Positions 12,070-27,072 of a stretch of 64,000 nucleotides of DNA are shown in pieces (the stretch's first letter is position 1; the number at the start of each line of letters is the position of its first letter). The DNA is from Clarkia xantiana subsp. parviflora (lineage: Eukaryota > Streptophyta > Magnoliopsida > Myrtales > Onagraceae). The position numbers and the translations under genes were made by a program. The stretch covers positions 825,187 through 889,186 of the forward strand of contig JAPTYO010000006.1 of NCBI GenBank assembly GCA_036873135.1. Direction: 5' to 3'. Below the pieces are notes generated by a model. That model saw only the letters and a list, made by a program, of their open reading frames with translations, was not told the origin of the DNA and did no database searches.

Positions 12070-13192
12070 AATGGCCTGGGCTTTCAAGGATTTTTGTTTG
12101 GATTGGACTGGCTTTAGAAGAACATTCGATATTTATTTTCAATTAAATTATTATGGTTGTTACCGCATTTTGCAAATCGATTGTTTAAAAAATGTATATA
12201 TTTCTGCAAAAAATGCACCTACTTTGCGCGTGCACATTGTCTTCGTGAAAATGTAAAGAAATATGATCATACTGACTCTAAAATGATACAAAAGTATGAT
12301 CGACTAAAATTTGAAGACGATACAAAATAGAGTATTATTAGAAAAAAAAAATTATTTAATATATATATATATTTAATATTAAAATGTTTTTTCTTATTTA
12401 ATCTTAAAATTGTAAATTAAAGTAGTAAATGAACTGGAAGCAAAAGTACTCAGTCCAATGAACATTTTGATTCCAATATAATAGTGAATGGAGGTTTAAA
12501 CTGATGTAGAATCATTTTTTTAAGATATAGAAACATTAATAAACTAATACAATATTTCTACGATGACGTGGTTTCACATGTTAGTAAGTTTGTATATTTG
12601 TCAGTCGTGACACATGATATATATATATAAAGTTAAAGTTAAAAAATGTTGTGCTTGGTCATCTTATTTAATTAATTAAAGTTATAACTATATAGAATTA
12701 CCAACCGTAGTTATGGTTTAATAGTTAAAAACACTTATTTTCATACATATGATTTGCTTCTAATTCTTAGATTCGAAAAGTATAGGGAGTCATCTTTTAG
12801 TGACCTGGTAATCCCTCTTGGTTTAAATATCGCGTCATACTTAAGAGTAAGCGAGTAGATATGGACGAGCCCGTATCTTGATTATACTTATATGCTTTTT
12901 CATTAAGTTTTATTGATAATTTTTTTTTCAAACTCTAAGCAAAAAGTATGAACATTAGGCAGCAGTGGCGAACCCAAGACCCGGGGTCAGGGGGTGCGAT
13001 CAGTATCAGAGTTAGATTTGGGATGAATTGTGCAAACCAAAGTAAAATGTACTTACTACTAAGAGTACGACCGGATATCGAATTATTATCCATTTGGTAA
13101 ATGGAAAATATTTTGTTTATTAAATAGTACCATGTTCTAAAATATATTTTGATAATTATTAATTTATTCCATAAATGAGTATTCACTAATAA
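12070..13192. other. AT-rich intergenic DNA
   Basis: No gene recognised. Contains short TA/AT runs (about 12357-12374 and 12617-12628). A patch at about 12960-13000 (AGTGGCGAACCCAAGACC) resembles end sequence of plant DNA transposons, but no matching partner was found. Confidence 0.5.
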
Positions 13193-13433
13193 GAATGTTT
13201 GGTTCGTGGAATGAGAATAAGAAATAGGGAATGAGGAATAGGAATAGGAATTAGGAATATGTATGATGTTGTTTGGTTGACATGAGAAATATGGAATGAG
13301 GATTCCAAATCCAATGTTTGGTTGATAAAATATTGTAGTAAATGAATGAAATAAATCATAATTGACATGTTAACCCAAATTATTATTATTAAACATGAAA
13401 GGGGAAAATCATATATTATTACACGAAAACTGG

Positions 13434-13472
<39 letters not shown>

Positions 13473-14435
13473 CAAAAACGATTATTTTTTTACAAAAAAA
13501 CAATTATTCTTAACTATTCCTTGATAGACAGACATGTTATCTATGACTGAAAAGAATACAAATATTAAAAAATAGCAAATCAACTATATTCACAAACAAT
13601 GTATATGAAAAAACTAGCAAAAAGAAACATTTTGCGTGAACAGATTATGTAAAAAATAGATTATATATGTAAACGACGAAACGTATTGTAAGACATGGAC
13701 TATAAAATACTTTAAAAATCAGATTAGGTACGTAAACGAAGAAATATATTGTAAGATACATGTGTAAAATACTTACAAACAATTATACTATACTGATCAA
13801 TAATAGTAAGTAACAAACAATTGTCTCAAACAACATATTGAGACTAAATAGATGATTGTAAACTATTATTTCTCTTATTTTTTTCTGTCCAGATTAATAA
13901 GTACGAAGAAAACAAGGCAAAGTTACTGTTTTTATTAAAGTACGAAGCAGACCGAGCAAAAAAAAACACAAAACAAAAAAGAACGTAGCAAAACTTCCTA
14001 TTTTATATAGGCAGACGCCGACGGGGCGGCAGTACGGGGACGACAGGGCGGTGGCAATCAATGCCAACTGCAGTCTGAAGCAGACAGTCGCATGCGCATG
14101 TAGAGTTGGAGATGTCGTTTTTTTTTTATAATGGAGACACCGTTGCAAATTTGCAATATATAATAATAATAATTTAGGTTTAATTATAATAGATGATAAA
14201 CAGAAAAATAATGGAAGATAAGAAAAGACACTCTACGAAGGTTAAACTTGTATTTTCTTTTTTATTATTAATTTTAGAAAGAATAAAATAGTCAATCCTA
14301 GGGGTTAGGCTAGGATTAAGTATTCCATCAAAATTAGCAATTAGGATTCTTTATTCCACAAACTAAATGAACCAAACACCATAATAGGAATACAATTACT
14401 AATTCCTTATTCCATTCCATGAACCAAACATGGTG
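13193..14435. mobile_element. PIF/Harbinger (Tourist)-like element with degenerate terminal inverted repeats
   Basis: The left end starts GAATGTTTGGTTCGTGGAATG. The right end, read in reverse, starts CACCATGTTTGGTTCATGG. The TGTTTGG core is typical of Tourist/Harbinger ends. TAA flanks both sides (13190-13192 and 14436-14438), matching the 3-bp target duplication of that superfamily. Both arms also carry repeated GGAATAGGAAT-like words. The interior has an A-tract of about 37 bp (13433-13469) and a GC-richer patch near 14010-14110, but no transposase frame, so it is non-autonomous. Confidence 0.6.
13433..13469. repeat. Poly-A tract inside the Harbinger-like element
   Basis: A nearly pure A run of about 37 bases. 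It could be an old poly-A insertion or slippage. Confidence 0.9.
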
Positions 14436-14879
14436 TAAGTATTACCACCAAATATATATTAAGGTTGAAAATGTGAAAATAACTAAGATCGCGTGCTAAC
14501 TATCAAGCAATCATAATTTCGAAATTTATGTATGGATGTGATGATTGAACTTTAATATTAACAGAAAAAGACAGTCTTTTTCCCAAAAGACACGTCTTTT
14601 TGCCTAAGACATAACACAGTTAAATATGTTGCACAAATTTGCATGTCATTCACATGCTTGAATCGGTTGATTAAGCATTTCTAAAAAAACTGTTGATCAA
14701 ACTATCTCTCATTAAACTAAAATAAGGATAAAAAAATATTGCAGAATATTTTGGTAATAATTTTATATTTATTTATTTAAATAAATATAAAATTATTATT
14801 TAGAATCTTAGATATGCACTTAAATGAGAGGTGCAACAAGCATTTTTCATACTTAAATGAGAGGGTGCGAAATTTATTT

Positions 14880-15067
14880 GCGGGATACTCCAGCCATGAC
14901 CGTCTACAACCAAATCTTATTCATACAATATAATGTTCAACCAAATCATACAATATATCTTATTTGCAGGTATATCTTATTCATACAATATAATGTTCAA
15001 CCAAATCATAAATGATTTCAAAGGATACTTATTTGCGGGGATACTACAGCCATGACCGTCTACAACC
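14880..15067. repeat. Direct duplication of the HEI10-fragment exon 4 end
   Basis: The segment reading CAGCCATGACCGTCTACAAC occurs twice (about 14891 and 15048). The segment ATCTTATTCATACAATATAA also occurs twice (about 14915 and 14965). The second copy of the first segment is the exon 4 acceptor of the HEI10-like fragment, so the fragment's broken 3' edge was itself duplicated. Confidence 0.85.
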
Positions 15068-15715
15068 AAACAGGCATCCATTTCAGAAAAAAGTGAACCA
15101 CCATAGACATGAGTAAGCAGATACAAAATTCATATAAGAAGCAAATACGGTATATATCTAGGATTGAGTCTGACTTACATTTGACCATTCGTTACTGAGA
15201 TTAACATCCATAGGCTTCATAAGGCTGATAGGCATACAGAATGTCAAAGTTCAAAGCTGTAAAATAGAACACCATTTCTATTCTACATCTAGAGGGCTTA
15301 TTATTCAAAGGAATGTTGTGACCTACCCATTAATTTAATAGTTAATGAGAACTGTGTCGAGTAAAAATAACTTTGCAAACATTGTAGCAAACAATAGCTT
15401 GCAAAAATGCAAGAGGAATAGTGTCAATGTTTAATTTTATTCATGAGACTAGACAATGGTGTACCTTTCGGAAAGAACTTGATCACAAATTGGACATAAT
15501 TCATTGTTGCTGAGAATCTTGTTAGCATCTTCTGAACCTTATCACAATACTAAGGAGACACAATGCAAGCTCGACAACTTTGTAACAGATCAAAACGCAT
15601 ATCAAAATTAAACAGCAGTATCTGCAAACAAACATTTATGGATACACAAAACATGACCACAGGTAGTGGTAATGACCCGACCTTCAACCTCTTGCCAACA
15701 TGCATTGCACCTCAT
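15018..15715 (-). pseudogene. Truncated HEI10/CCNB1IP1-like meiotic RING gene fragment (exons 1-4)
   Basis: Exons on the minus strand: 15715-15646, 15537-15465, 15224-15179 and 15059-15018. All joints are in phase with GT-AG sites. The translation begins MRCNACWQEVEGRVITTTCG, continues SEDANKILSNNELCPICDQ, then LMKPMDVNLSNEW, then TVMAVVSPQI before a TGA at 15020-15018. The spacing of CxxC, CGH and CPIC is the RING of HEI10, the E3-like protein that promotes class I meiotic crossovers. The long coiled-coil half of the protein is missing, exon 4 leaves the family sequence after SPQI, and the region beyond is a duplication. I read it as a gene fragment, either captured or left after a deletion. 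The preserved RING frame suggests it is fairly young. A complete gene elsewhere is expected. Confidence 0.8.
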
Positions 15716-17515
15716 CTCAGCCTTCAGCTTTAGTCTCGAGCACACTATTTCCAAAATGCAGCAAATAAATGAATAATGTCACTGCTAAGTTATAAGACTC
15801 CCTTAATTTCTATGTTACCGTATCTAAATTCAACTCCAAATTTAAATCATAAATTATTAAATTAACTCATAATCCAAATATAAATCACCGAATTCATTAG
15901 AATAATTGTTATTTTGATTATGTGTTATATTGCCCGTATAGTTTTATATAATATACATATATTAAATATATATGTAAAATGAAGGCTCAGATTGGGTCGG
16001 ATTGGCGGGTAGCCGTGAACCCAAACCCACCCCGCGGGTCGCAGGTCGGCTGGTTATCATGTCAAAATCGGGTCGGGTACCCGCGGGTCGGCGGGTACCC
16101 GTGACTCGTTGCCATCCCTAGGTAGGCATGATAATTTACCCTTTTATATAAAAATTGCCACGTAAACGATAAACCTCTTTTGTATGACGTAGTGGATGAC
16201 GTGGATCACATCACGTGACCGCATGATGTGGGCAGGGCACAGGTCCTGCGCGGCACGCGGAAAAACGTGTTTTCGCCTCAAAAAGGACAATCGCATACCA
16301 ACCACGGTCCACCAGTTATTTACAAACGAAGGGTAATTTCGTAATCTACTATTTTTTTGTAAACACCCTTCATTGCATTGGTCCCTCGTGAGCTGTCTTG
16401 CCTGTGAAAGGTACACGTGTCGCTTAATTCAGCCTTCATGCCTCCTCGTCTAGCTGGAGACCTCTAATCAAACATTCAACCAATCGATGTCCATACATAT
16501 TTTTAGATGTAAAAAATTGTCATAATTTTTTTTTAATAAAATGCCGCAGTCGATGGAATAGAACGCGTAAAAGTTCGTTATTTTTAAAGAATGTTGAGAA
16601 TTTAATACAGAAATTGAAAAAAATCTCGATTTTTTCATTAATTAATCAATATTGAATGTCAACGACGGTTAAGCATAATTTAAATACTAAAAAATAAAAT
16701 TCTAACCCTATTATGAATCTGAAATTAACAATTAAGTCCAAATAAAATGACAAATTACAAAAAAAACACCCAAATAAATATAAAACTGTGATTTTGACTC
16801 CCTAAATGAAGGAAATTGACCGAAAAAACGTTAGGTCATATTTCAAAGCAATGAATATTGCTCAAACTGCCGATTTTACATAAAAAATATATTCGACGCC
16901 AAAATTCGACACTTCGCTATAAAATTAATTTTAACTATGCACCAGTATATCATTACACAGTAATATATCCCATTTATTATTTATTTATTTGATTTTACAT
17001 TTAAATAAAGTCGAGAATTGAGAATAGGCATTATGGTATTTAAGGCCCAAGATCACGAGAGAGCAACACATATATTATATGATCTTTTTCGCTGTATCTT
17101 TTGGGCGGCTACTATGGGCCCACCTCATTCCCATATTGTCCAATCAGATGCTGATTAATTTAGATATTTTTGTCCTTTGAGATTTAACCGTTAGGCTTTA
17201 TTTCGTTTTTAAATGTTATTTATAATTAATTTAGTAGTTTAGGGCTATAGCAGTGGTTTAGCTAAACACAAATAAGGGTGAGAATTTATAAGATTTTAAA
17301 TGGTTAAATTGAAAAATATTACTATTATTCTGATCAAAATTACACATTATCAAAAGTTAATTTGTCTAAATCATTTATCATCACTTAATAACTTCATATC
17401 GGTGTAATGACAAAAAATATATATATACAATATTATTGCGAAGATGTATATAAATAATTAGTTAAAATAGAATATGCATGGATATACAAGTACAACTGTT
17501 CACACTCCTACGTGG
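15716..17515. other. AT-rich intergenic DNA with one transposon end
   Basis: Apart from the GC-rich element end at 15985-16120, no gene or clear repeat is seen. The minus-strand frame near 16144-16416 has no family motif or codon pattern to support it. Confidence 0.5.
15985..16120. mobile_element. End fragment of a hAT-like MITE
   Basis: A GC-rich stretch of repeated GGGTACCCGCGGGTCGG words ends in TGACTCGTTGCCATCCCTA. This resembles the TAGGG-starting ends of the hAT-like elements at 21273 and 30516. No partner end or 8-bp target duplication was found, so it is probably truncated on the left. Confidence 0.45.
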
Positions 17516-17518
17516 TAA

Positions 17519-17926
17519 GAGCATACACAGTGGTATTACGTAAAGAATACGTAAACGTGGGTCCTACATGTTTATTTAAGTAAAGCAACAAAAACTATCT
17601 ACAGTGGTTTTACATAGCATTCCTTAAAGATGGGACCCATACGTAAATTTATGTTTTTACATAAAACATTTAAGTAATGCACTATGTATTACGTAACCAA
17701 TTTTTTATTATAAATTAATTCATTTTATAATTAATATTAATATCTTATTGGTGGTTGTTGGAAAATTTAATAATAAAATATATTTAAGGAATATGTTTAA
17801 GTAATACGATTGCAGAGAAAATATTTTTTACATGTGTCTTAAATTTACGTATTACTTAAAGTGTACATAAATGTCTACGTGGCAATTTTAAAGAATACAA
17901 TTTAGGTAAAACCATTGTGGATGCTC
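17519..17926. mobile_element. PIF/Harbinger-like MITE, family B copy 1, TAA target duplication
   Basis: Ends are GAGCATACACAGTGG and CCATTGTGGATGCTC, inverted with few mismatches. TAA lies at 17516-17518 and again at 17927-17929. The interior is AT-rich, non-coding and partly self-complementary. A diverged relative at 52186-52527 shares the internal block TATTAATATCTTATTGGTG. Confidence 0.8.
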
Positions 17927-18665
17927 TAACACTCGTGAAAATTATTCCGCGGCAAATTTGTTAATTACTAAGTAATAAGTTTATAATTACATCAATGTTA
18001 TTTATTTTTAATTAATATATTAAAAGAACCCATCTTATTTTAATTAATTTGTTATATTGTTGTAGGTAAATTGGACATATATGATATTATATGTTATTGA
18101 ATAGCTCTTTATTTTTATTTATAAAAAAATTGTTTGCAAATAAAGATACTATATTGAAAAAATATAAGAGTACCGTCTAAAAATTTATAATTTTTAAGAT
18201 TAAATAATAATATAATAAATAAAATATATTTATATTTATATTTATATACATTAAAATATAATATTATTTAATCACTGTGTTGCTAAGTTTGCATTTTGAT
18301 TGGACTAGTATTTAATTTTTCTAGGTCTGGAAATTAGCAAATTTGTACTGCCTTATAGCCAGCTTAGCTACAACTTGCGTGGTCAGTGGTGTCTAGCTAT
18401 TAAATTGAGTATTGATTATGTACATAAATAGTAAATCTAGCTATTGAATAACTTCTCTTTTTTACACGTGTTTCGTAAGGTCTTCTTCGTCTAATAGTCA
18501 AATATGATTCACAGACACACATGTACATTGACACGTTACGTATAAACGTTATATAGGTTTCATCCATTGCTTTAATTAGTTTGAGTGTCGGATACAAAAA
18601 AAAAAAATTAAATACATAAATAAATAAGTTTTATCCATGCTAACTCTTGATTGGTAGTGTCTAAT
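17927..18665. other. AT-rich intergenic DNA
   Basis: Long A/T-rich runs, no gene recognised. Confidence 0.5.
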
Positions 18666-18673
18666 TATGATTT

Positions 18674-18790
18674 AGGGTTAAATGTACTTTTCATACCACA
18701 TGTTTGATCGAATGTGGCTTTTAGTACTGGATGAAAAGTACTAAAAGCCTCATTCGGTCAAACATGTGGTATGAAAAGTACATTTAACCC
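18674..18790. mobile_element. Hairpin MITE, ~117 bp, with 8-bp target duplication
   Basis: Two nearly perfect arms of about 54 bp (AGGGTTAAATGTACTTTTCA... and its reverse complement) leave a loop of only a few bases. TATGATTT flanks the element on both sides (18666-18673 and 18791-18798). The whole element would fold as a single hairpin if transcribed, a typical source of 24-nt siRNA. An 8-bp duplication suggests hAT mobilisation, though 9 bp (Mutator) cannot be excluded. Confidence 0.85.
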
Positions 18791-18798
18791 TATGATTT

Positions 18799-19730
18799 AT
18801 GAGGGATGGAGGTATATAACGTTTCAGCGTTTTATATATATATATATTTATTAATTATTCTATTGATACTTTTTTATAATACAATGTGTGAAAAAAACAA
18901 AAAAATCAATATACAAATTTAAATTTCTATTTTTTTTCCCGCAGGGGTGGTCCTATATAGACCTCAACAAGGATAACATCACTCATAATACATTTGCTCT
19001 GCATTAGACTAATTTTTATTCGCATATGCTCATTCAATAAGAGATAAAGTGTTTGTCATGAATATTCTTTTGTTTCAGAATCTAAACGAGGTTTGAACCG
19101 CTGACATCTGGTTAAATGATGAAGCGTCGAACCGCTACACTATATTACATAGTTCCCCCAAAATAGTTGAATCACGTAATATAGTGTACTGATTCAACAC
19201 GTCACATCTTAACTAATAAGTCAGAAATTCAATTCCGCTGATAACTTTGAGATGAAAAAGTATTTACAATCAGCACATTATCATTTATAGACTGACTCGA
19301 TGAGCTTCTCCTAATACCACTCCGCGGACGCGAGAAACAAAATAAACTCAAAGAGTTTTAAAAAGTGAAAAGATATTTAATTGACATTTTATTTTCGAAT
19401 TCGAAGCAAAAAAGAAAAAAAAGGAAAAAAAAAAAGAAAAAAAAAAAGGGGTAAATAGAGAGTATGAAGGGGGTAAAAAGGGTAGAAGAGTAAAAGTGGT
19501 ATATATAATGGGAGTGGGGCAGAGGAGGTACCGTGTAGCAGTGACAGCTGGAAGTAGCGGAAGACAGCTATGGCAGTGTACGGTTGGAGAGTGATACGCA
19601 GCTTTCGTCGCCGTTTAGGACAATTTTATCGTAATCGCAGCTGTCCCTTCCCCAACGGACATTTAATATTACCCTCTCTGCTTTCTTTCACTCGTTTTTT
19701 ATAACTGTCGTTTTTTTTTTTTTAATAATA
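18799..19730. other. Intergenic DNA with SINE-like remnant and purine-rich tract
   Basis: Contains an AT run (18835-18850), a decayed tRNA-like SINE (about 19000-19152) and an A/G-rich tract (19400-19450). The GC-richer patch at 19500-19650 has no supported frame. Confidence 0.5.
19000..19152 (-). mobile_element. Degenerate tRNA-derived SINE-like repeat
   Basis: Read on the minus strand it has TAGTGTAGCGGTTCGACGC (box A-like), then GCGGTTCAAACCTCG (box B-like), about 40 bases apart. Relatives lie at 20275, 27560, 40320, 40470, 47280 and 48840. Confidence 0.5.
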
Positions 19731-19738
19731 AGTGTTGT

Positions 19739-20167
19739 TTGGATAGTGGTCTAAACAACTCAAACTATTGGTTAGCTACTTGAAATCGGTTCGGTTAATA
19801 GAATTCGACTCGTTAAATTTTGAATTAAGTTCGAGTTGAATTTTTTCTGGAGTCGACTGCGAATTGTGATACTTGACTTGTGAGGCTCGCGAACCTATTC
19901 AAGCTTTTTTACTTTACCTATTCGAGCCAAAACCTAGTTGAGTCGAGTTCGAATTCCAACTATAAGGTGCATCGTTAATGATTTAATTGAACAATTCTAA
20001 ACTTATCGAGCAGAGTCGAGCCGAGCTCGAACTCGTCGAGTATAACACCGAATCGACATCGAGCTTGAAAAATTTAGACTCAGTCGACTATGAGCTCAAG
20101 CTCGAGTAAAATGAGTTGAGTCAGACTTGCCAAATAATCGACTCGACTCGACTCATTTACAGTATTA
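19739..20167. mobile_element. hAT-like MITE, family C, diverged copy
   Basis: Same family as 21273-21779, with repeated CGAGTCGAGCTCGA-type words in opposing arms. AGTGTTGT flanks it on both sides (19731-19738 and 20168-20175), an 8-bp target duplication. The ends are decayed (TAGTGGTCTAAAC instead of TAGGGGTGTAAAC), so it is older than its relative. Confidence 0.75.
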
Positions 20168-20175
20168 AGTGTTGT

Positions 20176-21264
20176 CTTTTACGCTATGTCTTATAATAAT
20201 TTCAACTTATATTTAGTAAGCTCGGTAAGGAATAAATTGTTGGTCGTGAATATTTATCCACTTTTAGGATTCGGTTAACGTATACTAATCCCCACTCGCA
20301 CCGGGTCAGACTGTAAGGGCTAAAGTGTTTGCCATGAACAATTTTCCATTCTCATAGTCACTAACAGGAATTGAACCCAAACTTCTGGTTAAGTGATGAG
20401 GCGCTAAACCACCGCACCATTGTTACGTGGTTTCATAGTACTACATTAACATCTCTCTACATACCTTATAGAGAGATGTTTGACTCTACGTAACAAATTT
20501 TAGACCTTCCATATTAACTTTTAAAACTTCGGACCTCTAAACTTAAAAAAAAAAACTTGATGATTAGATGTTCGAGACTTTAAAGTCATTAAATAAACAC
20601 CGGGTGTGCTTGTAAGGAGTAAATTGCTAATTCTAAGGTTTTATTAGAATTTAAATCCATAATCTCTATAATAATAGATGATATTAGAAGTTTTATTCAA
20701 ATAGTATCTGTCGAACGTGATATATGTTATAGGTACTGAAAGACAATTTATTTATCCTCATATGCTTACACTAACCACTTCTCTTAACTTTATCGACTCA
20801 ATGATAATATAAGAGTATAATTACTTAGACTACATATATAAAACTATGGTATTATTAAAATAATTAACTTAATTTATATAACATAACATTAGATAAATTT
20901 AAAAAGCGATCATTAATTTAAATGATTTCGTGGTACCAGGAGCCATGAATATTCTTACTCCCGGTTTCGAACAATTTACTTTAATTATTTAAGGCTCACT
21001 ATTACACGTATATATGTTTACAATTATAAATAAAATTAAATTGGCATTTTGGAATTCATTTAAGTGAATTTCTTGACGCTTAATGTTATAATGACATCAT
21101 CATACTGGTTCGAATATGATACATGACATGAATGATCGAACAGTCTCCGAGAATAATACAAGAATAAAACATTATTAAAAAAAATAAACTAATTCATACA
21201 ACATAATGTTACAAAATAAAAAAACTTAGCAATTTAAATTGGTGGTCGCACCATGGCTAGGTTA
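20176..21264. other. AT-rich intergenic DNA with SINE-like remnant
   Basis: A decayed minus-strand SINE-like repeat is visible at about 20275-20425 (GGAATTGAACCC and GGTTAAGTGATGAGGCG). No gene recognised. Confidence 0.5.
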
Positions 21265-21272
21265 ATTGGACC

Positions 21273-21779
21273 TAGGGGTGTAAACGAGTTAAGCTACTCG
21301 TGAACTACTCGAGATCGGCTCAGTCGATATTAGAATTCGACTCGGTAAATTTCGAGTCGAGTCGAGCTTTTTCTGAAGTCGACTGTCGAGTATGAGTTCA
21401 GTGGTACTCGACTCGAGGGGCTCACGAGCCTAATCGAGCTTTTTTGTTTTGCCTATTCGAGCCGAATTCGAGCTCGATCTCGAGTTTATTCGAGTTTTAC
21501 ATAATATTATATATATGTATATTCAAGTCGAGCCGAGTTCGAGCTCGAGCCAAAACACTAATCGAGTCGAGTTCGAGCTAAGGCGCACAATTTATGATTT
21601 AACTGAATTTTAAACTTATCAAGCCGAGTCGAGTCAAGCTCGAACTCGTCGAGCATGGAATCGAGTCGAGTTCGAGCTTGAAAATTTGAGCTCGGTCGAG
21701 TTCGAGTTCGAGCTCGAGTAAAGTGAGTCGAGTCGAGCTTGCCAGATACTCGGCTCGACTCGGCTCCTTTACACCCCTA
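21273..21779. mobile_element. hAT-like MITE, family C, 507 bp, intact ends
   Basis: Ends are TAGGGGTGTAAACGAG and CTCCTTTACACCCCTA. The 8-bp duplication ATTGGACC lies at 21265-21272 and 21780-21787, diagnostic of hAT-type insertion. The arms are rich in CGAGTCGAGTTCGAGCTCGA-type words and can fold on each other. No transposase is present. Exact flanks suggest a fairly recent insertion. Confidence 0.9.
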
Positions 21780-21787
21780 ATTGGACC

Positions 21788-22532
21788 TAAGATCCAATTG
21801 GGTTTTAACAGAGACTAAATTGTAAAATTCGAAAGTTAGGTGTATAAATTGAATGACTAAATTGAAAAGAAAAATAGAATTTAACGGCCGAATATAACAG
21901 TTGACTAATACCATTTTTTTTATATACAAATATATATTATAAAAAACCTATGAAATAAAATATATGACATTAAAATATTAAAAAAAAAACTATTATATTG
22001 TTAGAGGTTGGTTGGGTTGGTTACTTCACCTGAATGGTCGGTTGTGTTTGCGGTCAGCGAAAATGAAAATAGGTAATGATGCTCGGCAACGCCGACGACC
22101 ACGAGCGCGTCCGTACCACACGCTCAGCGCGCACGTCGCAGTCAGACCCGGAGTCAAACTTCCCATTAAAAGGTCGTCCACCAAAATAAAGCGGACATGT
22201 CCAAGACCGTAATATTCACTTCATAAATATTTTCTTAATTAGGAGAATATTTAATTCTTAACAAGTTTCCTAATATTAGTAACCAAATATATCTATAGAT
22301 ATTATAACAAATATATAATATTTAGTACAAAATTTAGAAAATACACATTTTAGACATAAAAATAACTCTAATGTGTTTTATAACTCTAGATGAACTTCAA
22401 TTTTTTAGTACATTTGTACACTGTAACAGTTGGAACTTTTGAAAATGGCAGGTCACAGTATTAGTTGGCCTATTTTGGGACTTAACAACCTAAATCAATT
22501 TTTTTAATCTGATTATAATATAGTGTTAATAA
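21788..22532. other. AT-rich intergenic DNA
   Basis: No gene recognised. The 66-residue open frame near 22012-22212 is Arg-rich because of a local GC-rich patch and has no other support. Confidence 0.5.
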
Positions 22533-23034
22533 CCAAATTGCTACTCGAATTTTGATCAATTAAAAATCGCTACTTGAACTTTAATTTTTTTTAAAATTGG
22601 CTACCTGAGATTTTAATTTGAGCAAATTGTTATTTATGTTACAATTCTCATCAAATTGAACAGAAAATGAGCATATTTTCGCTACGTGGGGTCTTTTCAT
22701 GTGTAACAAAGATAAATTGAAAATATTGCAATGAAATATCTTCCATTGGATGCTCAATTGAAAGAGAATGTTCGAATTGGGCAGAAGTCCATTTGAGCAT
22801 CCAATTGAAGGTGTTTTGTTGCAATGTTTTCAATTTATGTTTGAAATCTTTGGTACACATGAAAATACCCGATGTGACAGAAACATACTTATTTTATGTC
22901 CAATTTGACGTAAATTGAAACAGATGTAGTAATTTGCTATAAAATTGAAAGCTCAGGTAGTCGATTTTTAAAAATTGAAATTTTAGTAGCAATCTGTACC
23001 TTGGTCAAAGGTCAAAGTTTGAGTAGCAATTTGG
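22533..23034. mobile_element. Foldback MITE, ~500 bp
   Basis: The left end CCAAATTGCTACTCGAATTT is inverted at the right end (AAAGTTTGAGTAGCAATTTGG, one run shortened). Inner pairs such as TTGGATGCTCAATTGAA / TTGAGCATCCAATTGAA are also inverted. No clear target duplication and no coding capacity. Confidence 0.75.
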
Positions 23035-23378
23035 ATATTATGAGAAAATTATTATAATGTATTCACAAAATTGATAATTCTGTTAATAGTGCTATGTTAA
23101 TGGGATAAGTACAAACTGATTGTTCAAATATTGATATATTAACAAATTAATAGGAGAATAAAAAAATAATACTATTATCATACTTTTTTTTTATAATAAT
23201 AATTATTATCATACTATATGATTATTATATATTAAGTATTAACCCATTTATTTTATTATTATTTACAAAAAAGAAAAAAAAATTGATAATTAAGTAACTC
23301 GCATTAAATGGAGTTGCAGAGGACAGGACCAGACATTTCAAGACTCCATGGAGGGTAAAACCGTACTTTTAGTCAACA

Positions 23379-23387
23379 TATAAAAAA
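23379..23387 (+). promoter_or_regulatory. TATA box of the hexokinase-like gene
   Basis: TATAAAAAA lies about 410 bp before the start codon and just before a CT-rich leader (from about 23440), a typical plant 5' UTR. A GTCAA W-box-like core sits immediately upstream. Confidence 0.5.
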
Positions 23388-23796
23388 GGCCTAGAGCTCT
23401 TTCCAACACTATTTCAGTGCAGGAAGGAAATCGCCATCATCTTCGCCTCTTTCTCTCTCTGCCTCCATCCCTTCCCTCGCGCTTTCGGCTCTTTCATTCA
23501 CATCGCTGAAGAGGCAGCTTCTCGCCGTTAAGCTCCGCCGTTCCTCCTCCGGCAGCCGTCTGCGGTACATCTTCTAGCTGCTTCTTCCGAATCCAGCGCC
23601 AAGTAATCAGGTAACGGTTGCAGTTTGCGGTTGTGGCTGTGTAATTGAACGTATGGTCCAGAATCAGAGGTCTACCAGTGTTTGCTGATGATCGACAGAA
23701 GTGAAGCTCGCGAATCGGTGGCTTTAGAAAATCACAAGATGTAGGGCTAGGGCATCAGTTATCTGGGAATACTGATAGAATCGGCGGCGGAGTGTG

Positions 23797-27072
<3,276 letters not shown>

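Noticed and set aside
12935..13503. Hydrophobic minus-strand frames near 13 kb
   Set aside because: Produced by poly-A/T tracts of the Harbinger-like element.
22012..22212. Arg-rich 66-residue frame
   Set aside because: Single frame in a local GC-rich patch, no homology and no splice or leader support.
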